Assembly: GCF_050946515.1 (NCBI RefSeq)
Contig: NZ_JBMNUX010000017.1
Coordinates: 1 to 49,746, forward strand
Direction of reading: 5' to 3'
From: Tractidigestivibacter sp050946515
GTDB lineage: Bacteria > Actinomycetota > Coriobacteriia > Coriobacteriales > Atopobiaceae
DNA: 49,746 nt
A program made the position numbers and the translations under genes. Positions 16,625-25,025 of this stretch are shown here, piece by piece (the stretch's first letter is position 1; every line of letters starts with the position of its first letter). The notes under the pieces were generated by a model. The model worked only from the letters and a program-made list of their open reading frames with translations, did not search any database and was not told the origin of the DNA.

Positions 16625-17604
16625 CAGCTGTTCGCCTGGGACCCCGCGGCCTTCTCGTCCGCCGGCTTGGCCTCGGGGGCGTACTTCTGCTGGAGCTTCG
16701 CCCACTTGGGCTCCTTCGTCTTCCAGATGGCAAGGAGCGGCGAAGCGACGGCGAAGCTGGAGTAGGTGCCCAAGATCTCGCCTATCAGGATGGCGAACGC
16801 GAAGTCCTTCAGCGTTGAGCCGCCGATGGCGAGCATGCAGATAACCGGCACGAGCGTGACGATCGTCGTGTTGATGGTGCGGACGATGACCTCGTTGATG
16901 GAGTAGTTGCAGATTTCATAGTAGGTGTGGTGCACGCCGTCCCTGAGCTGCTTGGCGTTCTCGTCCATGCGGTTGAACTCGACCACGGTGTCGTAGAGCG
17001 AGTAGCCCATGATGGTGAGCAGGGCAGCGATCACGTTGGGCGAGATGTCAATCTGGAACCAGGCGTACACGCCGAGCGTGATCACGAGGTCGTGCATCAA
17101 CGCTATGACGGCAGTGATCGACATCTTGAACTCGTAGCGGATCGAGACGTACGCGATGATCAGCGCGATTGCCACGAGGAAGGCGATGACCGACGAGCGC
17201 GTGGTGTCGGCGCCCCAGTCGGGGCCGATGGTGGTGACGGTGTAGTTGTCGCTCGACAGGCCAAGCGACTCGGCGACCGTCGCCGCGTGACCGCTTGCCG
17301 TGGTGGGGTCGGTGGTGTCAGAGCGAACCAAGAAGCCTGCCGACCCCTCGGTCGTGGAGGTCTGGACGGTGGCGTTCTGCTCGCCCGCGTCCTCGAGCGC
17401 CGCGCGCATCTGCTCGATGGTGATGTCGCCGGTGTTGTAGAAGTCGATCTCGGTGCCGCCGGTGAACTCGATGCCAAAGACCAGGCCGCGGAAGACGAGG
17501 CCGACGACGGCCAGGATGATGAGGATGGCGGAAAGCGTGAGGAACTGCTTGCGATGGCCGATGAACTGGATCTCATGGCTGAAGTGGCTACGCACGAGCC
17601 TCAC
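16624..17604 (-). CDS. secF: protein translocase subunit SecF
   Basis: SecF works with SecD as the proton-driven accessory of the SecYEG channel, pulling exported proteins from the outside. The 326-residue product has an N-terminal membrane helix (about 21-40), then the family GIEFTGGTEIDFY motif. A periplasm-side domain of about 90 residues follows, then a five-helix bundle containing ALMHDLVITLGVYAW and TIMGYSLYDTVVEFNRMDEN. The C-tail is charged and Ala-rich. The GTG at 17604 lies inside the end of secD (17-bp overlap), and its stop overlaps the recJ/recQ start. Both overlaps point to coupled translation. Confidence 0.97.
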   Translation of the reverse strand: MRLVRSHFSHEIQFIGHRKQFLTLSAILIILAVVGLVFRGLVFGIEFTGGTEIDFYNTGDITIEQMRAALEDAGEQNATVQTSTTEGSAGFLVRSDTTDPTTASGHAATVAESLGLSSDNYTVTTIGPDWGADTTRSSVIAFLVAIALIIAYVSIRYEFKMSITAVIALMHDLVITLGVYAWFQIDISPNVIAALLTIMGYSLYDTVVEFNRMDENAKQLRDGVHHTYYEICNYSINEVIVRTINTTIVTLVPVICMLAIGGSTLKDFAFAILIGEILGTYSSFAVASPLLAIWKTKEPKWAKLQQKYAPEAKPADEKAAGSQANS

Positions 17605-19144
17605 CCCCCTTCTTGGAGCCGACGGGCTTCACGCTGCGCGCGCCACGGTTTGCCGCGGCCTGCTCGGCGCGGCGGGCGGCCTCGTCGAGGTCCTGGTTGA
17701 TGCCCCAGAACTTGGGGTGAGCGGGAATCACGTTGACGGCCAGAAGGCGAAGCGCCGGGGCCTTGAAGCAGAACATGGTGACGATGTCGCATACGACGCC
17801 CAAGGCAAGCGTCAGGCCAAAGCCCTTGACGGTGCCCGCGCCAACAAAGAAGAGGGCGAGCGCGGTGACCAAGGTCACGATGTCTGCATCGAGCGAGGTG
17901 CGAATGCCGTGGGACGCGCCGGTGACGGAGGCGTTCTTGACCGTCTTGCCCATGCGGATCTCCTCGCGGAACCTCTCGAGCACCAGGATTGACGAGTCTG
18001 CCGCCGAGCCTGTCGTGAGGACCATTCCGGCGAGTCCTGGCAGCGACAGCGAGAAGAGCCCTTGGCTTGAGAGCAGGGCGAGAAGCCCCAGGTACAGGAT
18101 CGCGAAGACGCCAAGCGAGCCTAGCGTGAGGAAGCCGAGGCCGCGATAGAAGAAGAACAGGTACACGATCACGATGGCGACGCCGACGACGAGGGCGAGC
18201 ACGCCCTGGCGCAGCGAGTCCTGGCCGAGCGTCGGGCCGACGACGCGGCTCTCGGAGTAGGTGAGCGTGACGGGAAGCGAGCCGGAGTCAAGGACGGTCT
18301 TGAGCGACTGCGCCTCTTCGAGCGTGAAGTCGCCCGTGATGGAGACCTGGCCGCCAGAGATCTCCTCCTGCACGGCAGGCGCGGACTGGACCACGCCATC
18401 GAGCACGATGCAGATCTGGCCGTTGCTGGGAGCAAGCTCCTTGGTTACCTCGTCAAAGATCTCGGCGCCCTCGGAGTTGAACGTGATGTTGACGGAATAG
18501 GTGCCGACCGATGAGGACGACTGCGAGACGGAGGTCGACTCGATGTAGGAGCCGTCAAGGAAGGCGGTGTAGGTGCCGTCCTCAAGCTCGACGTTCTCGG
18601 TTCCCGCCTGGATCTTGGCGAGCGCCTCCGCGTCGCCGATGTCATCCATGCGGACGAACTCCAAGTGGCCGGTCTGGCCGATGGTCTCGACTGCTGACTC
18701 TGCGTCGGTGGCGCCAGGGATCTGGACCAGAATCGAGTTGGAGCCCTGGATCTGCACCGTTGCCTCGGACGCCCCGAGGGTGTTGACGCGCTTCTCCACG
18801 ATGGACTGGGCGGTGCTCATCTCGTCAGCGGTGGGCGCAGACCCGTCCGACTTAGTGGCCGTCAGGATGACCGAGACGCCGCCTTGGATGTCAAGGCCGG
18901 TTGTGATGCGCTCGGAGAGCGGCGTGAACCCGATGACGCACACGACGCAAAGGACGGCGAGAAGCGCGAGCGTGGTCACGTACTTGCGCGAAGTCGCCGG
19001 CATGCGGCGCTTTGCCCTCTTTGACGACTTGGAGGAAGAGCGACCAGAACGCTTCTTGCGCTTACTCGCGCCTCCCTTGGTTTCGGTGGCGTTCCACCGG
19101 TCGATGCCCGTTTTGGGAGTATCGGCGTTGTCCTTTTTGGCCAT
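17588..19144 (-). CDS. secD: protein translocase subunit SecD
   Basis: SecD is the partner of SecF in post-translocational protein export. The 518-residue protein starts with a strongly basic cytoplasmic stretch (KRKKRSGRSS, KRAKRR) before the first membrane helix at about 56-77. TTGLDIQGGVSVILTA follows, which is the family hallmark. Then come a large external domain, five helices with GMVLTTGSAADSSILVLERFREE, and a C-terminal tail ending KKGGEARA. AGAAGG lies eight bases before the ATG at 19144. It is the first gene of a five-gene operon and has a TATAAT box about 90 bp upstream. The unusually basic N-terminus differs from enterobacterial SecD. Confidence 0.97.
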   Translation of the reverse strand: MAKKDNADTPKTGIDRWNATETKGGASKRKKRSGRSSSKSSKRAKRRMPATSRKYVTTLALLAVLCVVCVIGFTPLSERITTGLDIQGGVSVILTATKSDGSAPTADEMSTAQSIVEKRVNTLGASEATVQIQGSNSILVQIPGATDAESAVETIGQTGHLEFVRMDDIGDAEALAKIQAGTENVELEDGTYTAFLDGSYIESTSVSQSSSSVGTYSVNITFNSEGAEIFDEVTKELAPSNGQICIVLDGVVQSAPAVQEEISGGQVSITGDFTLEEAQSLKTVLDSGSLPVTLTYSESRVVGPTLGQDSLRQGVLALVVGVAIVIVYLFFFYRGLGFLTLGSLGVFAILYLGLLALLSSQGLFSLSLPGLAGMVLTTGSAADSSILVLERFREEIRMGKTVKNASVTGASHGIRTSLDADIVTLVTALALFFVGAGTVKGFGLTLALGVVCDIVTMFCFKAPALRLLAVNVIPAHPKFWGINQDLDEAARRAEQAAANRGARSVKPVGSKKGGEARA

Positions 19145-19232
19145 GAGTCAAACCTTCTTGTCTCTGACCTTGGCCGTGGAGCCGCACCCGACGCGGCCAT
19201 CTGGCACAAGGTCGCAGTTGGCTAACCGTGCC

Positions 19233-19238
19233 ATTATA
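19233..19238 (-). promoter_or_regulatory. -10 box of the secD operon
   Basis: TATAAT on the minus strand stands 89 bp before the secD ATG. No convincing -35 box is present at 16-18 bp, so the call rests on the perfect hexamer and its position. Confidence 0.5.
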
Positions 19239-19381
19239 CGTATTCTTCGCGGGTGGGGTCCTACCGCGGCGGGGTCTCTATCCGGTTTGCACGACCCGCG
19301 CCCGTAACGCGCGGCTCCAAAGCCGGGTCCCAGCCGAGCTCTGCCAGGACCTTTTTGGCCGAATCATTCAGGCGCGCCCGG

Positions 19382-19620
19382 CGCCAGGCTGCGCGACCTC
19401 TGATGCCCGCGCGGCTGCTGCGGCGCGCCCGGCGCCCTGCCAAGTTGCGCGGCCTCTGATGCCCACACAACGGCGCGCTGGCAGGTTTCGCGACCTCTGA
19501 TGCCCGCCCTTGCCAGGTAATGCGACTTCTGATGCCCGTTTTGCCAGGTTATGCGACTTCTGATGCCCGTTTTGCCAGGTTGCGCGACTTCTGATGCTGC
19601 AAAAGTCGCGCAACCTGGCA
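19382..19620. repeat. type-A repeat array, six units and terminal palindrome
   Basis: Six direct units carry the GCGACYTCTGATGC core, each preceded by a form of TGCCAGGTT. The last three repeat the spacer CCGTTT. The final unit is followed by its exact reverse complement, giving an 18-bp perfect stem (TGCCAGGTTGCGCGACTT) around a short loop. The first units are more diverged than the last. Confidence 0.85.
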
Positions 19621-19762
19621 GCGTCCTGTTGTGTGGGAGTGCAAAAGAAATGATGACGCCAATGTGTGGGGCGCACTTCTCGCCCAGCTCTTCTAGCTGG
19701 GGATTCTTCGGCTCCCCAATCCCGTCGTGTGGGACGCGGCGAGGCGCGCCGGGCGGCCCTCG

Positions 19763-19876
19763 CGTTGTGTGGGGCTTCTCGTCTCTGTCACGCGCCCTCG
19801 GGCAGAGCCTCTTCGCAAAGCCGCAGGTAGGGAAATGGCACAGGTGCAGTAGCATCCAGAGCATCCCCACACAATG
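19763..19876 (-). repeat. type-B element, copy 2, reversed (114 bp)
   Basis: Read on the minus strand it begins ATTGTGTGGGGAT and contains GTGCCATTTCCCTACCTGCG and GCTTTGCGAAGAG. It ends AGCCCCACACAACGC. Order and spacing match the copies at 7985-8100 and 25026-25140. Confidence 0.75.
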
Positions 19877-20040
19877 GACCGAGTGACCGAGAAGGGCTGC
19901 GCAGACCCGCACGACGCGGCTCGCGACCTGCGGGAACGCCGCGGACTCCCACACAATGCGCGGCGCCAATTCCGCGCCGGTCCCACACAACGGGCAAGGT
20001 CGGCTCGGGCGAGGCCAGCGCGACGGGAGGAGCCCCGCGT

Positions 20041-20076
20041 CCGCCGTGCTGAACGCGGCCGCCGTGCTGAACGCAG
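20041..20076. repeat. 18-bp tandem duplication
   Basis: CCGCCGTGCTGAACGCGG at 20041-20058 is repeated at once with one change at 20059-20076, just beyond the tgt stop codon. Confidence 0.7.
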
Positions 20077-20091
20077 CCGCAACGTGGCGCG

Positions 20092-21246
20092 CTACCAGTC
20101 CTCAGCGGCGGGGAGGCTCATCCATTCAGAGACGAAGTCGCCGTAGGTGCCCGCAATGATCGCCTCGCGAGCTCGGCGCATCAGGTCGAGAAGGAAATAC
20201 AGGTTGTGCATGGAAAGCAGGATGGAGCCGACCATCTCCTTCTGCTTCACGAGATGATGCAGGTACGCGCGGCTGTAGCCACCGGTGCAAACCGGGCACG
20301 TGCAGCTGGAGTCAAGCGGGCCCGCGTCGTGCTGGAACCGCGCGTTCTTCAAGTTCAGGCGCCCCTCGCTCGAGAAGGCCGTGCCCATCCTGGCCGTGCG
20401 CGTGGGCAGCACGCAGTCGAACATGTCGATGCCACACGCCACGCCGCGCACGAGCGTCGTCGGATTTCCAACGCCCATCAGGTAACGGGGCTTCTCGCGA
20501 GGCATGTACTGGCTGACCAGCGGCTCCAAGCTTTCGAACATGGTCTCGTGGTCCTCGCCCACCGAGTAGCCGCCAATGCCGAATCCCGGGAAGTCGCCCA
20601 CGTCCAGCAGGTGCCGCAGCGAACGGCGCCTCAGCCCAAGGTCCATGCCTCCTTGCACGATGCCAAAAAGCGCCTGGTCAGACCTGGTGTGAGCCTTCCA
20701 GCAACGCTCGGCCCACATCGCGGACAGCTCGACTCCGCGCTCGACCTTCGCGCGCGGGGCCGGATAGCCGACGCACTGGTCGAGCTGCATCACGATGTCG
20801 GCACCCAGCTTCTGGGCGATCGCCATGTTCTCCTCGGGCGTCCACTCAAACCAGCGGCCGTCGTAGTCAACGGCGCGAAAGCGCACGCCATTGTCGGACA
20901 GCTTGCAGTACTCCTCGTGGCTGAACACCTGAAATCCGCCGGAGTCCGTAAGGATTGGCCCATCCCAGCAGGTGAACTTGTGGAGCCCGCCCATCTCGGC
21001 GACAAGGTCCTCGCCGGGTCTCATGGCAAGGTGATAGGTGTTCGCCAGCACGATCTTGGCGCCCAGCTCCTTGAGCTGCGGGACGAGAACCCCCTTTACC
21101 GTGCCCTTTGTTCCCACCGGCATGAAGATCGGAGTCGGAACGTCGCCATGCGGGGTATGCAAGACGCCCGCCCGTGCGTGCGTCGTGGGGTCTTCGGCAA
21201 CGATGTCATAGGTGAACCAGCGAGAGCTATCGGTGCTTTCGGGCAT
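20092..21246 (-). CDS. tgt: queuine tRNA-ribosyltransferase (tRNA-guanine transglycosylase)
   Basis: It exchanges guanine 34 for the queuosine precursor preQ1 in tRNAs with a GUN anticodon. The 384-residue protein is a TIM-barrel enzyme. ILTDSGGFQVFS places the catalytic Asp at 101, DIVMQLDQCVGYP is a second active-site block, and FGIVQGG and GIGGYSVGE follow. The zinc site appears near the end as CTCPVCTGGYSRAYLHHL. The ATG at 21246 has AAGGA nine bases upstream; an upstream in-frame ATG at 21357 would read back through the terminator of ptsH and is rejected. queA and queH lie within 6 kb, and tgt next to secDF is a common bacterial neighbourhood (yajC is not seen here). Confidence 0.97.
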   Translation of the reverse strand: MPESTDSSRWFTYDIVAEDPTTHARAGVLHTPHGDVPTPIFMPVGTKGTVKGVLVPQLKELGAKIVLANTYHLAMRPGEDLVAEMGGLHKFTCWDGPILTDSGGFQVFSHEEYCKLSDNGVRFRAVDYDGRWFEWTPEENMAIAQKLGADIVMQLDQCVGYPAPRAKVERGVELSAMWAERCWKAHTRSDQALFGIVQGGMDLGLRRRSLRHLLDVGDFPGFGIGGYSVGEDHETMFESLEPLVSQYMPREKPRYLMGVGNPTTLVRGVACGIDMFDCVLPTRTARMGTAFSSEGRLNLKNARFQHDAGPLDSSCTCPVCTGGYSRAYLHHLVKQKEMVGSILLSMHNLYFLLDLMRRAREAIIAGTYGDFVSEWMSLPAAEDW

Positions 21247-21280
21247 GAACGTGACTTCCTTACAGATCTGAGTAGCCAAC

Positions 21281-21307
21281 AAAAAGGCCCGGGCGCGTGC
21301 CCGGGCC
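21281..21307 (-). terminator. intrinsic terminator of ptsH
   Basis: On the minus strand GGCCCGGG-CACGCG-CCCGGGCC is followed by TTTTTG. It starts 28 bp after the ptsH stop. Confidence 0.93.
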
Positions 21308-21334
21308 GAACAAGCGCGTATAAAGTGGCTTGAT

Positions 21335-21607
21335 CTACTCGCCGAAACCAGAGTCAACGAGAGCGACGAGGGCGTCGCAAGCCTCCTGCTCGTCAGGACC
21401 GTCGCAAGAAATCTCGATCTTGGTGCCCGTAGCGAGACCAGCGGCCAGAATCATCATGATGGACTTGGCGTTAACGGGAGCGGTGTCCTTGTCGACGTTC
21501 TTGATGGTGACCTTGCTCTGATACTTCTTGGCCTCAGTCACGAAGACAGACGCGGGACGGGCGTGAAGGCCAGTGGCGTTGATGATGGTGGTCTGCTTAG
21601 AAACCAT
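21335..21607 (-). CDS. ptsH: phosphocarrier protein HPr
   Basis: HPr is the soluble phosphoryl carrier of the sugar phosphotransferase system, passing phosphate from enzyme I to the sugar-specific enzymes. The 90-residue protein shows GLHARPAS with the phospho-acceptor His at 15. The regulatory serine is in NAKSIMMI (Ser 49, equivalent to Ser 46 of Bacillus HPr). Presence of that serine is consistent with HPr kinase control, but no hprK is in this window. AGAGGAG precedes the ATG. It has its own promoter (21680-21708) and terminator, so it is monocistronic. Enzyme I is not adjacent, unlike many bacteria. Confidence 0.96.
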   Translation of the reverse strand: MVSKQTTIINATGLHARPASVFVTEAKKYQSKVTIKNVDKDTAPVNAKSIMMILAAGLATGTKIEISCDGPDEQEACDALVALVDSGFGE

Positions 21608-21679
21608 GGTGCACTCCTCTTCCGATGCTCTTAAATTATTCCGGGCACCGAACCCCCTGTGCCCAGCAATCTTCTTCCC

Positions 21680-21708
21680 AGTTTACACACATTTCTTCAT
21701 TTCGTGAA
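21680..21708 (-). promoter_or_regulatory. probable ptsH promoter
   Basis: On the minus strand TTCACG (21703-21708), a 17-bp spacer and TAAACT (21680-21685) each match consensus at four of six bases. The hexamers lie about 75-100 bp before the ptsH ATG in an A+T-rich pocket. The rest of 21608-21980 shows no other gene. Confidence 0.5.
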
Positions 21709-21940
21709 TATTTCTCTACACTCTTCTGAAGGGGAGGGCCTTCCGCCGGAAAGGTTTTTGCTGGGTAGGATTTCTTCAGCGTCGAATTTGGCTCAAATGC
21801 CAACACAACCAGCCGACATGAACAGAGCTCAACATTCTGTATCGTTAGAGGACTGCTCGAGAAAATCGCCACGGCCCTGATGCACAATAGAAGCCGTCGG
21901 TGTCGGACCAGGCGCCCGAACCGTGACAATTGACTTTTCC

Positions 21941-21964
21941 GCGTGCCTCGGCACGCTCTTTTTT
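21941..21964 (+). terminator. terminator-like hairpin directly before a ribosome site
   Basis: GCGTGC-CTCG-GCACGC is followed by TCTTTTTT, then at once by GAGAGGAG and the ATG at 21981. No plus-strand gene lies upstream, so it may attenuate the coiled-coil gene or end a short RNA. Confidence 0.65.
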
Positions 21965-21980
21965 GAGAGGAGCCAGCAAC

Positions 21981-23300
21981 ATGGCTGACCAGCAGAAGCA
22001 GGAAACGACCAATCGAGAGCGGAGCAATACCGGCGCAAACACAAACAAGAAGAGAGCCTCCAAGGGCGAGAAGAGCAAGGCAAAGGAGAAGGGCAAGTCG
22101 TCGAGCGCAACAAAAGCGACCTCCAATGGAGCCTCAGCCGCCGCTTCGGCCGCAAAGGGAGCTGCCGCCTCTGCAGCAAAGGGAGCCGGCAAGACAATCG
22201 CCGATGGATTTTCTGCCATGCGCGACGTGCACGCGGCCTCGCGAGAGCACTCGAACGCGCGCTCGGAGCTTGAGAGCATGGAAAAGACCCTCGAGGAGAC
22301 AAACCGCGTGCTCAAGCACCGCACAGACATCGAGGCAAACTACGAGAAGATCGTCTCCGAGCACACCGCGGCGCTCAACGACGCGCGCGAGCGCATTGCG
22401 CAGGGGCGCCAGAACATCAGCACGTTAACCAGCGAGAAGAGCGACCTCGAGGCTCGCCTTGAGCTCATGAAGGCAGACGACGAGGCAAAGATCAGCCCGT
22501 TTCGAAAGCTTGCGGAGTCCGCGAAGGGGCGTTCGGAGGACGCGTCGCGCACCGTTGCCGAGGCCAAGCGCGCCGTGCGCAACGCCGAGAACCAGGTGAA
22601 GGACGCGACCGAGCGCCGGGACGAGAGCGTCGCCTCGGCAAACCACACGCTTGACAGCTCCCAGACGCGCCTCCACAAGGTGCAGTCCGAGCTCGACAAG
22701 CTGCTGGCCGACCCGAACGCGCAAAAAGCGGCAATCAAGCAGGCGCAGGACGAGCTTGCGTCCGAGACCGCGCACGTCAACGCCGCCAAGGCGAACGTCG
22801 CACGCGCGACGAACGAGGCGCAGAGCCTGGTCGACAACGCGCAGACGCACCTTTGGACGCAGAACCAGTCCCTAGAGACTGCCCAGCGCGAGGCTGCGTC
22901 CGCGCAGTCAGAGGCAAAGGATCGTCGCGAGGAGTACGAGCGCCTCAGCAACGAGGCCGCGGCTCGCCAGAAGAAGCTCTCAGACCAAATCGAGAAGCAC
23001 GAGACGGACCTCAAAGCGGCGCAGGAGTTTGTCGCCACCGCAAAGAAGGACGCCGCAGCAGCGAAGGCCATCTTGGACGAGGCGAACCAGATTCACTCGA
23101 CCCCCGAGTCGACGGCGCAGCTTCAGCAGGATGTGGTCAAGCAGCAGGCAGCAATAAGCCAGCAGCGGGCCCAGGTGAAGTCGCTCGACACCGCCGAGCA
23201 GGACCTGCGAAAGCGCACGCGCACGATTCGCATCATCTTCATCGTGGTCATCGCGGTCATCGTGCTTGCGGTGTTGATGCTTACGAGCGCGGTGCTCTAA
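21981..23300 (+). CDS. long coiled-coil protein with C-terminal membrane anchor
   Basis: The 439-residue product is not assigned to a named family. Residues 1-75 are Lys/Ser/Ala-rich and low complexity (KRASKGEKSKAKEKGKSSS, then Ala-rich repeats AAKGAAASAAKGA). Residues of about 85-410 are continuous heptad sequence rich in Glu, Ala, Lys and Gln (for example ELESMEKTLEETNRVLKHRT). It ends with basic KRTRTIR and one hydrophobic helix (about 418-436). This predicts a rod standing on the cytoplasmic side of the membrane. GAGAGGAG precedes the ATG at 21981. Its mRNA leader carries a terminator-like hairpin. A structural or septum-associated role is possible but is only a guess. Confidence 0.85.
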   Translation: MADQQKQETTNRERSNTGANTNKKRASKGEKSKAKEKGKSSSATKATSNGASAAASAAKGAAASAAKGAGKTIADGFSAMRDVHAASREHSNARSELESMEKTLEETNRVLKHRTDIEANYEKIVSEHTAALNDARERIAQGRQNISTLTSEKSDLEARLELMKADDEAKISPFRKLAESAKGRSEDASRTVAEAKRAVRNAENQVKDATERRDESVASANHTLDSSQTRLHKVQSELDKLLADPNAQKAAIKQAQDELASETAHVNAAKANVARATNEAQSLVDNAQTHLWTQNQSLETAQREAASAQSEAKDRREEYERLSNEAAARQKKLSDQIEKHETDLKAAQEFVATAKKDAAAAKAILDEANQIHSTPESTAQLQQDVVKQQAAISQQRAQVKSLDTAEQDLRKRTRTIRIIFIVVIAVIVLAVLMLTSAVL

Positions 23301-23337
23301 CGCGGCGGCGTAGCTAGCAGCTCTCGCCAAGGAGAGA

Positions 23338-23373
23338 GCGCCCCGCACGGCAGTTTCACATCGTGCGGGGCGC
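23338..23373. terminator. 12-bp hairpin between convergent genes
   Basis: GCGCCCCGCACG and CGTGCGGGGCGC pair perfectly around a 12-nt loop, 38 bp past the coiled-coil gene and 52 bp past the queA stop. T runs are weak on both sides, so efficiency is uncertain. Confidence 0.6.
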
Positions 23374-23424
23374 CAGGTTTGTCGCGCGGGCTCAGCTTAC
23401 TCCTCGTGCTTCTCGCCGTCTTCC

Positions 23425-24588
23425 CTACTCGATAAACATCGCGTCACCGAAGCTCAGGAAGCGATACTTCTCCTTGATTGCCTCTTGGTAGGCCGCCATG
23501 ATCTGCTCGCGCGTGGCCAAGGCCGAAACAAGCATCATGAGCGTGGAGCGCGGAACGTGGAAGTTGGTTATCAGCGCGTCGACCACGTGATAGGTGGAGC
23601 CGGGCATCAGGTAGAGGCTCGTGGTGGCGTCCGCGCGGGCGACTATGTCGCCCTCCCCCGTGATTGCCGCAGAGTCCGGGGCATTTTCGAAGCGCCGCGC
23701 GGTCACAGGCGGATTTGAGGCGGGAGCTTCCGGCTCCCAAGCGCTCTCGAGGGAGCGAACGGCCGTCGTGCCCACGGCTACGACGCGATGGCCCGCCGCC
23801 TTGGTCGCGTGCACGGCGTCGACCACCTCCTGCGGAACGTGATAGCGCTCGGTGTGCATCACGTGCTTGGTGGGGTCGTCCTCCTCTACCAGGCGAAACG
23901 TGTCTATGCCAACCTCGAGCTCGACAGTCTGCCAGCCGACCCCCTTCTTGCGAATGCGGTCGATGAGCTCGGGAGTGAAGTGAAGCCCCGCCGTGGGCGC
24001 CGCGGCTGAGTGCTCCTCGTGCATGGCATAGACGGTCTGGTACTTCTCGGGGTCCCCGTCATACTTTGTGATATAGGGCGGCAGCGGAACGTGGCCGGCA
24101 GCGTGAATCGCCTCGTCCAGGGTTCGATTGCCCTGGGGCTCAAAGCGCACCAAGCGGCCGCCGCGGTTGTCCTCGAGAAAGTCAATGATCTCGCCGGTGA
24201 GAACGACCTCGGCCGACATGGGGGCCTCGATTCCGCCGGCGCGAAACTCGACCACGTTGCCCGGCTTCAGCCGTTTGCCCGGATTGACCAGGCACTCCCA
24301 CACATGGCCCATGGGGTCGATGTCCTCGCGGCGCTTGAGCAGGAGCGTCTGAGAGACGCCTCCCGTCTCGCGCTTGTGGCCAACCAGGCGCGCAGGCATC
24401 ACGCGAGTCTTGTTTGCGACGAGCAAATCGCCGGGATCGAGGTAGTCGATGATGTCGGTGAAGACGCGGTGATCGACGGAGCCGTCCTCGCGATGGAGCA
24501 CCAGCAGGCGACAGGAGTCCCTTGGGTCAGCGGGCGACTGGGCAATCAGCTCGTCGGGAAGTGGATAGTCAAAGTCATCGGTGCGCAT
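23425..24588 (-). CDS. queA: S-adenosylmethionine:tRNA ribosyltransferase-isomerase
   Basis: QueA transfers and rearranges the ribose of S-adenosylmethionine onto preQ1 in tRNA, giving epoxyqueuosine. The 387-residue product begins with DFDYPLPDELIAQSPADPRD. It continues with LLVANKTRVMPARLVGHK, the HAAGHVPLPPYI block, then HSAAAPTAGLHFT and GIDTFRLV, VVAVGTTAVRSLES and NFHVPRSTLMMLVSA, all in family order. Length is slightly above the usual 340-360 because of an insert in the middle of the C-terminal half (about 275-310), rich in Pro and Ala. GAGAAGGA precedes the ATG. Its product is the substrate of QueH, encoded at 25515-26213. Confidence 0.97.
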   Translation of the reverse strand: MRTDDFDYPLPDELIAQSPADPRDSCRLLVLHREDGSVDHRVFTDIIDYLDPGDLLVANKTRVMPARLVGHKRETGGVSQTLLLKRREDIDPMGHVWECLVNPGKRLKPGNVVEFRAGGIEAPMSAEVVLTGEIIDFLEDNRGGRLVRFEPQGNRTLDEAIHAAGHVPLPPYITKYDGDPEKYQTVYAMHEEHSAAAPTAGLHFTPELIDRIRKKGVGWQTVELEVGIDTFRLVEEDDPTKHVMHTERYHVPQEVVDAVHATKAAGHRVVAVGTTAVRSLESAWEPEAPASNPPVTARRFENAPDSAAITGEGDIVARADATTSLYLMPGSTYHVVDALITNFHVPRSTLMMLVSALATREQIMAAYQEAIKEKYRFLSFGDAMFIE

Positions 24589-24736
24589 GTGCAGTCCTTC
24601 TCTGGTCGTTTGTGCGACTGCCTATGATAGCCCACACGCCGCCGTTGTTGCTTTAGAGGCGTTGTCGGCGTCCAAGCGAAGCCCCGCCCTCCCATCACCC
24701 CATTGTGTGGGACCGACGCTCCACGCAACGTCACGA

Positions 24737-24904
24737 TGCCAGGTTGCGCGACTTTTGCGGCATCAGAAGTCGCGGAAGTTGGCAGGTCGGGCATCAGAAG
24801 TCGCATAACCTGGCAAAAGCGGCATCAGAGGTCGCACAAGTTGGCAGCGCCCGGCATCAGAACTCGCGCAACCTGGCAGCGCAACCTGGCAGCGCAACCT
24901 GGCA
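24737..24904. repeat. type-A repeat array, palindrome first, then reversed units
   Basis: The palindrome (24737-24784) holds CGCGACTTTTGCGGCATCAG at its centre. It is followed by three units in reverse orientation containing GCATCAGAAGTCGC-type cores. The tail GCAACCTGGCA is repeated three times at its end with an 11-bp period. Confidence 0.85.
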
Positions 24905-25025
24905 GTGCCCATTGTGTGGGACCGGCGCTGAAATGGCCAAGGCCGTTGTGCGGGGGTCGAGCGCGTTTCCACAGGTCGCGGGGTGCATCGTGTGGGTCCG
25001 CGCCGACGCCGACCTGCTGTCGTTC

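Larger units (their letters stand above)
19239..20091. other. gene-free stretch of about 850 bp with dispersed repeats
   Basis: It lies between the secD promoter and the tgt stop. It contains a type-A array (19382-19620), a reversed type-B element (19763-19876), and single TTGTGTGGG-like words in both directions (for example 19629-19637). An 18-bp unit is duplicated at 20041-20076. No frame has protein-like features. Confidence 0.75.

Noticed and set aside
19364..19990. 208-codon minus-strand open frame over repeats near 19.7 kb
   Set aside because: It is formed by translation of type-A and type-B repeats, has repeated peptide blocks arising from them, and has no domain or ribosome site.
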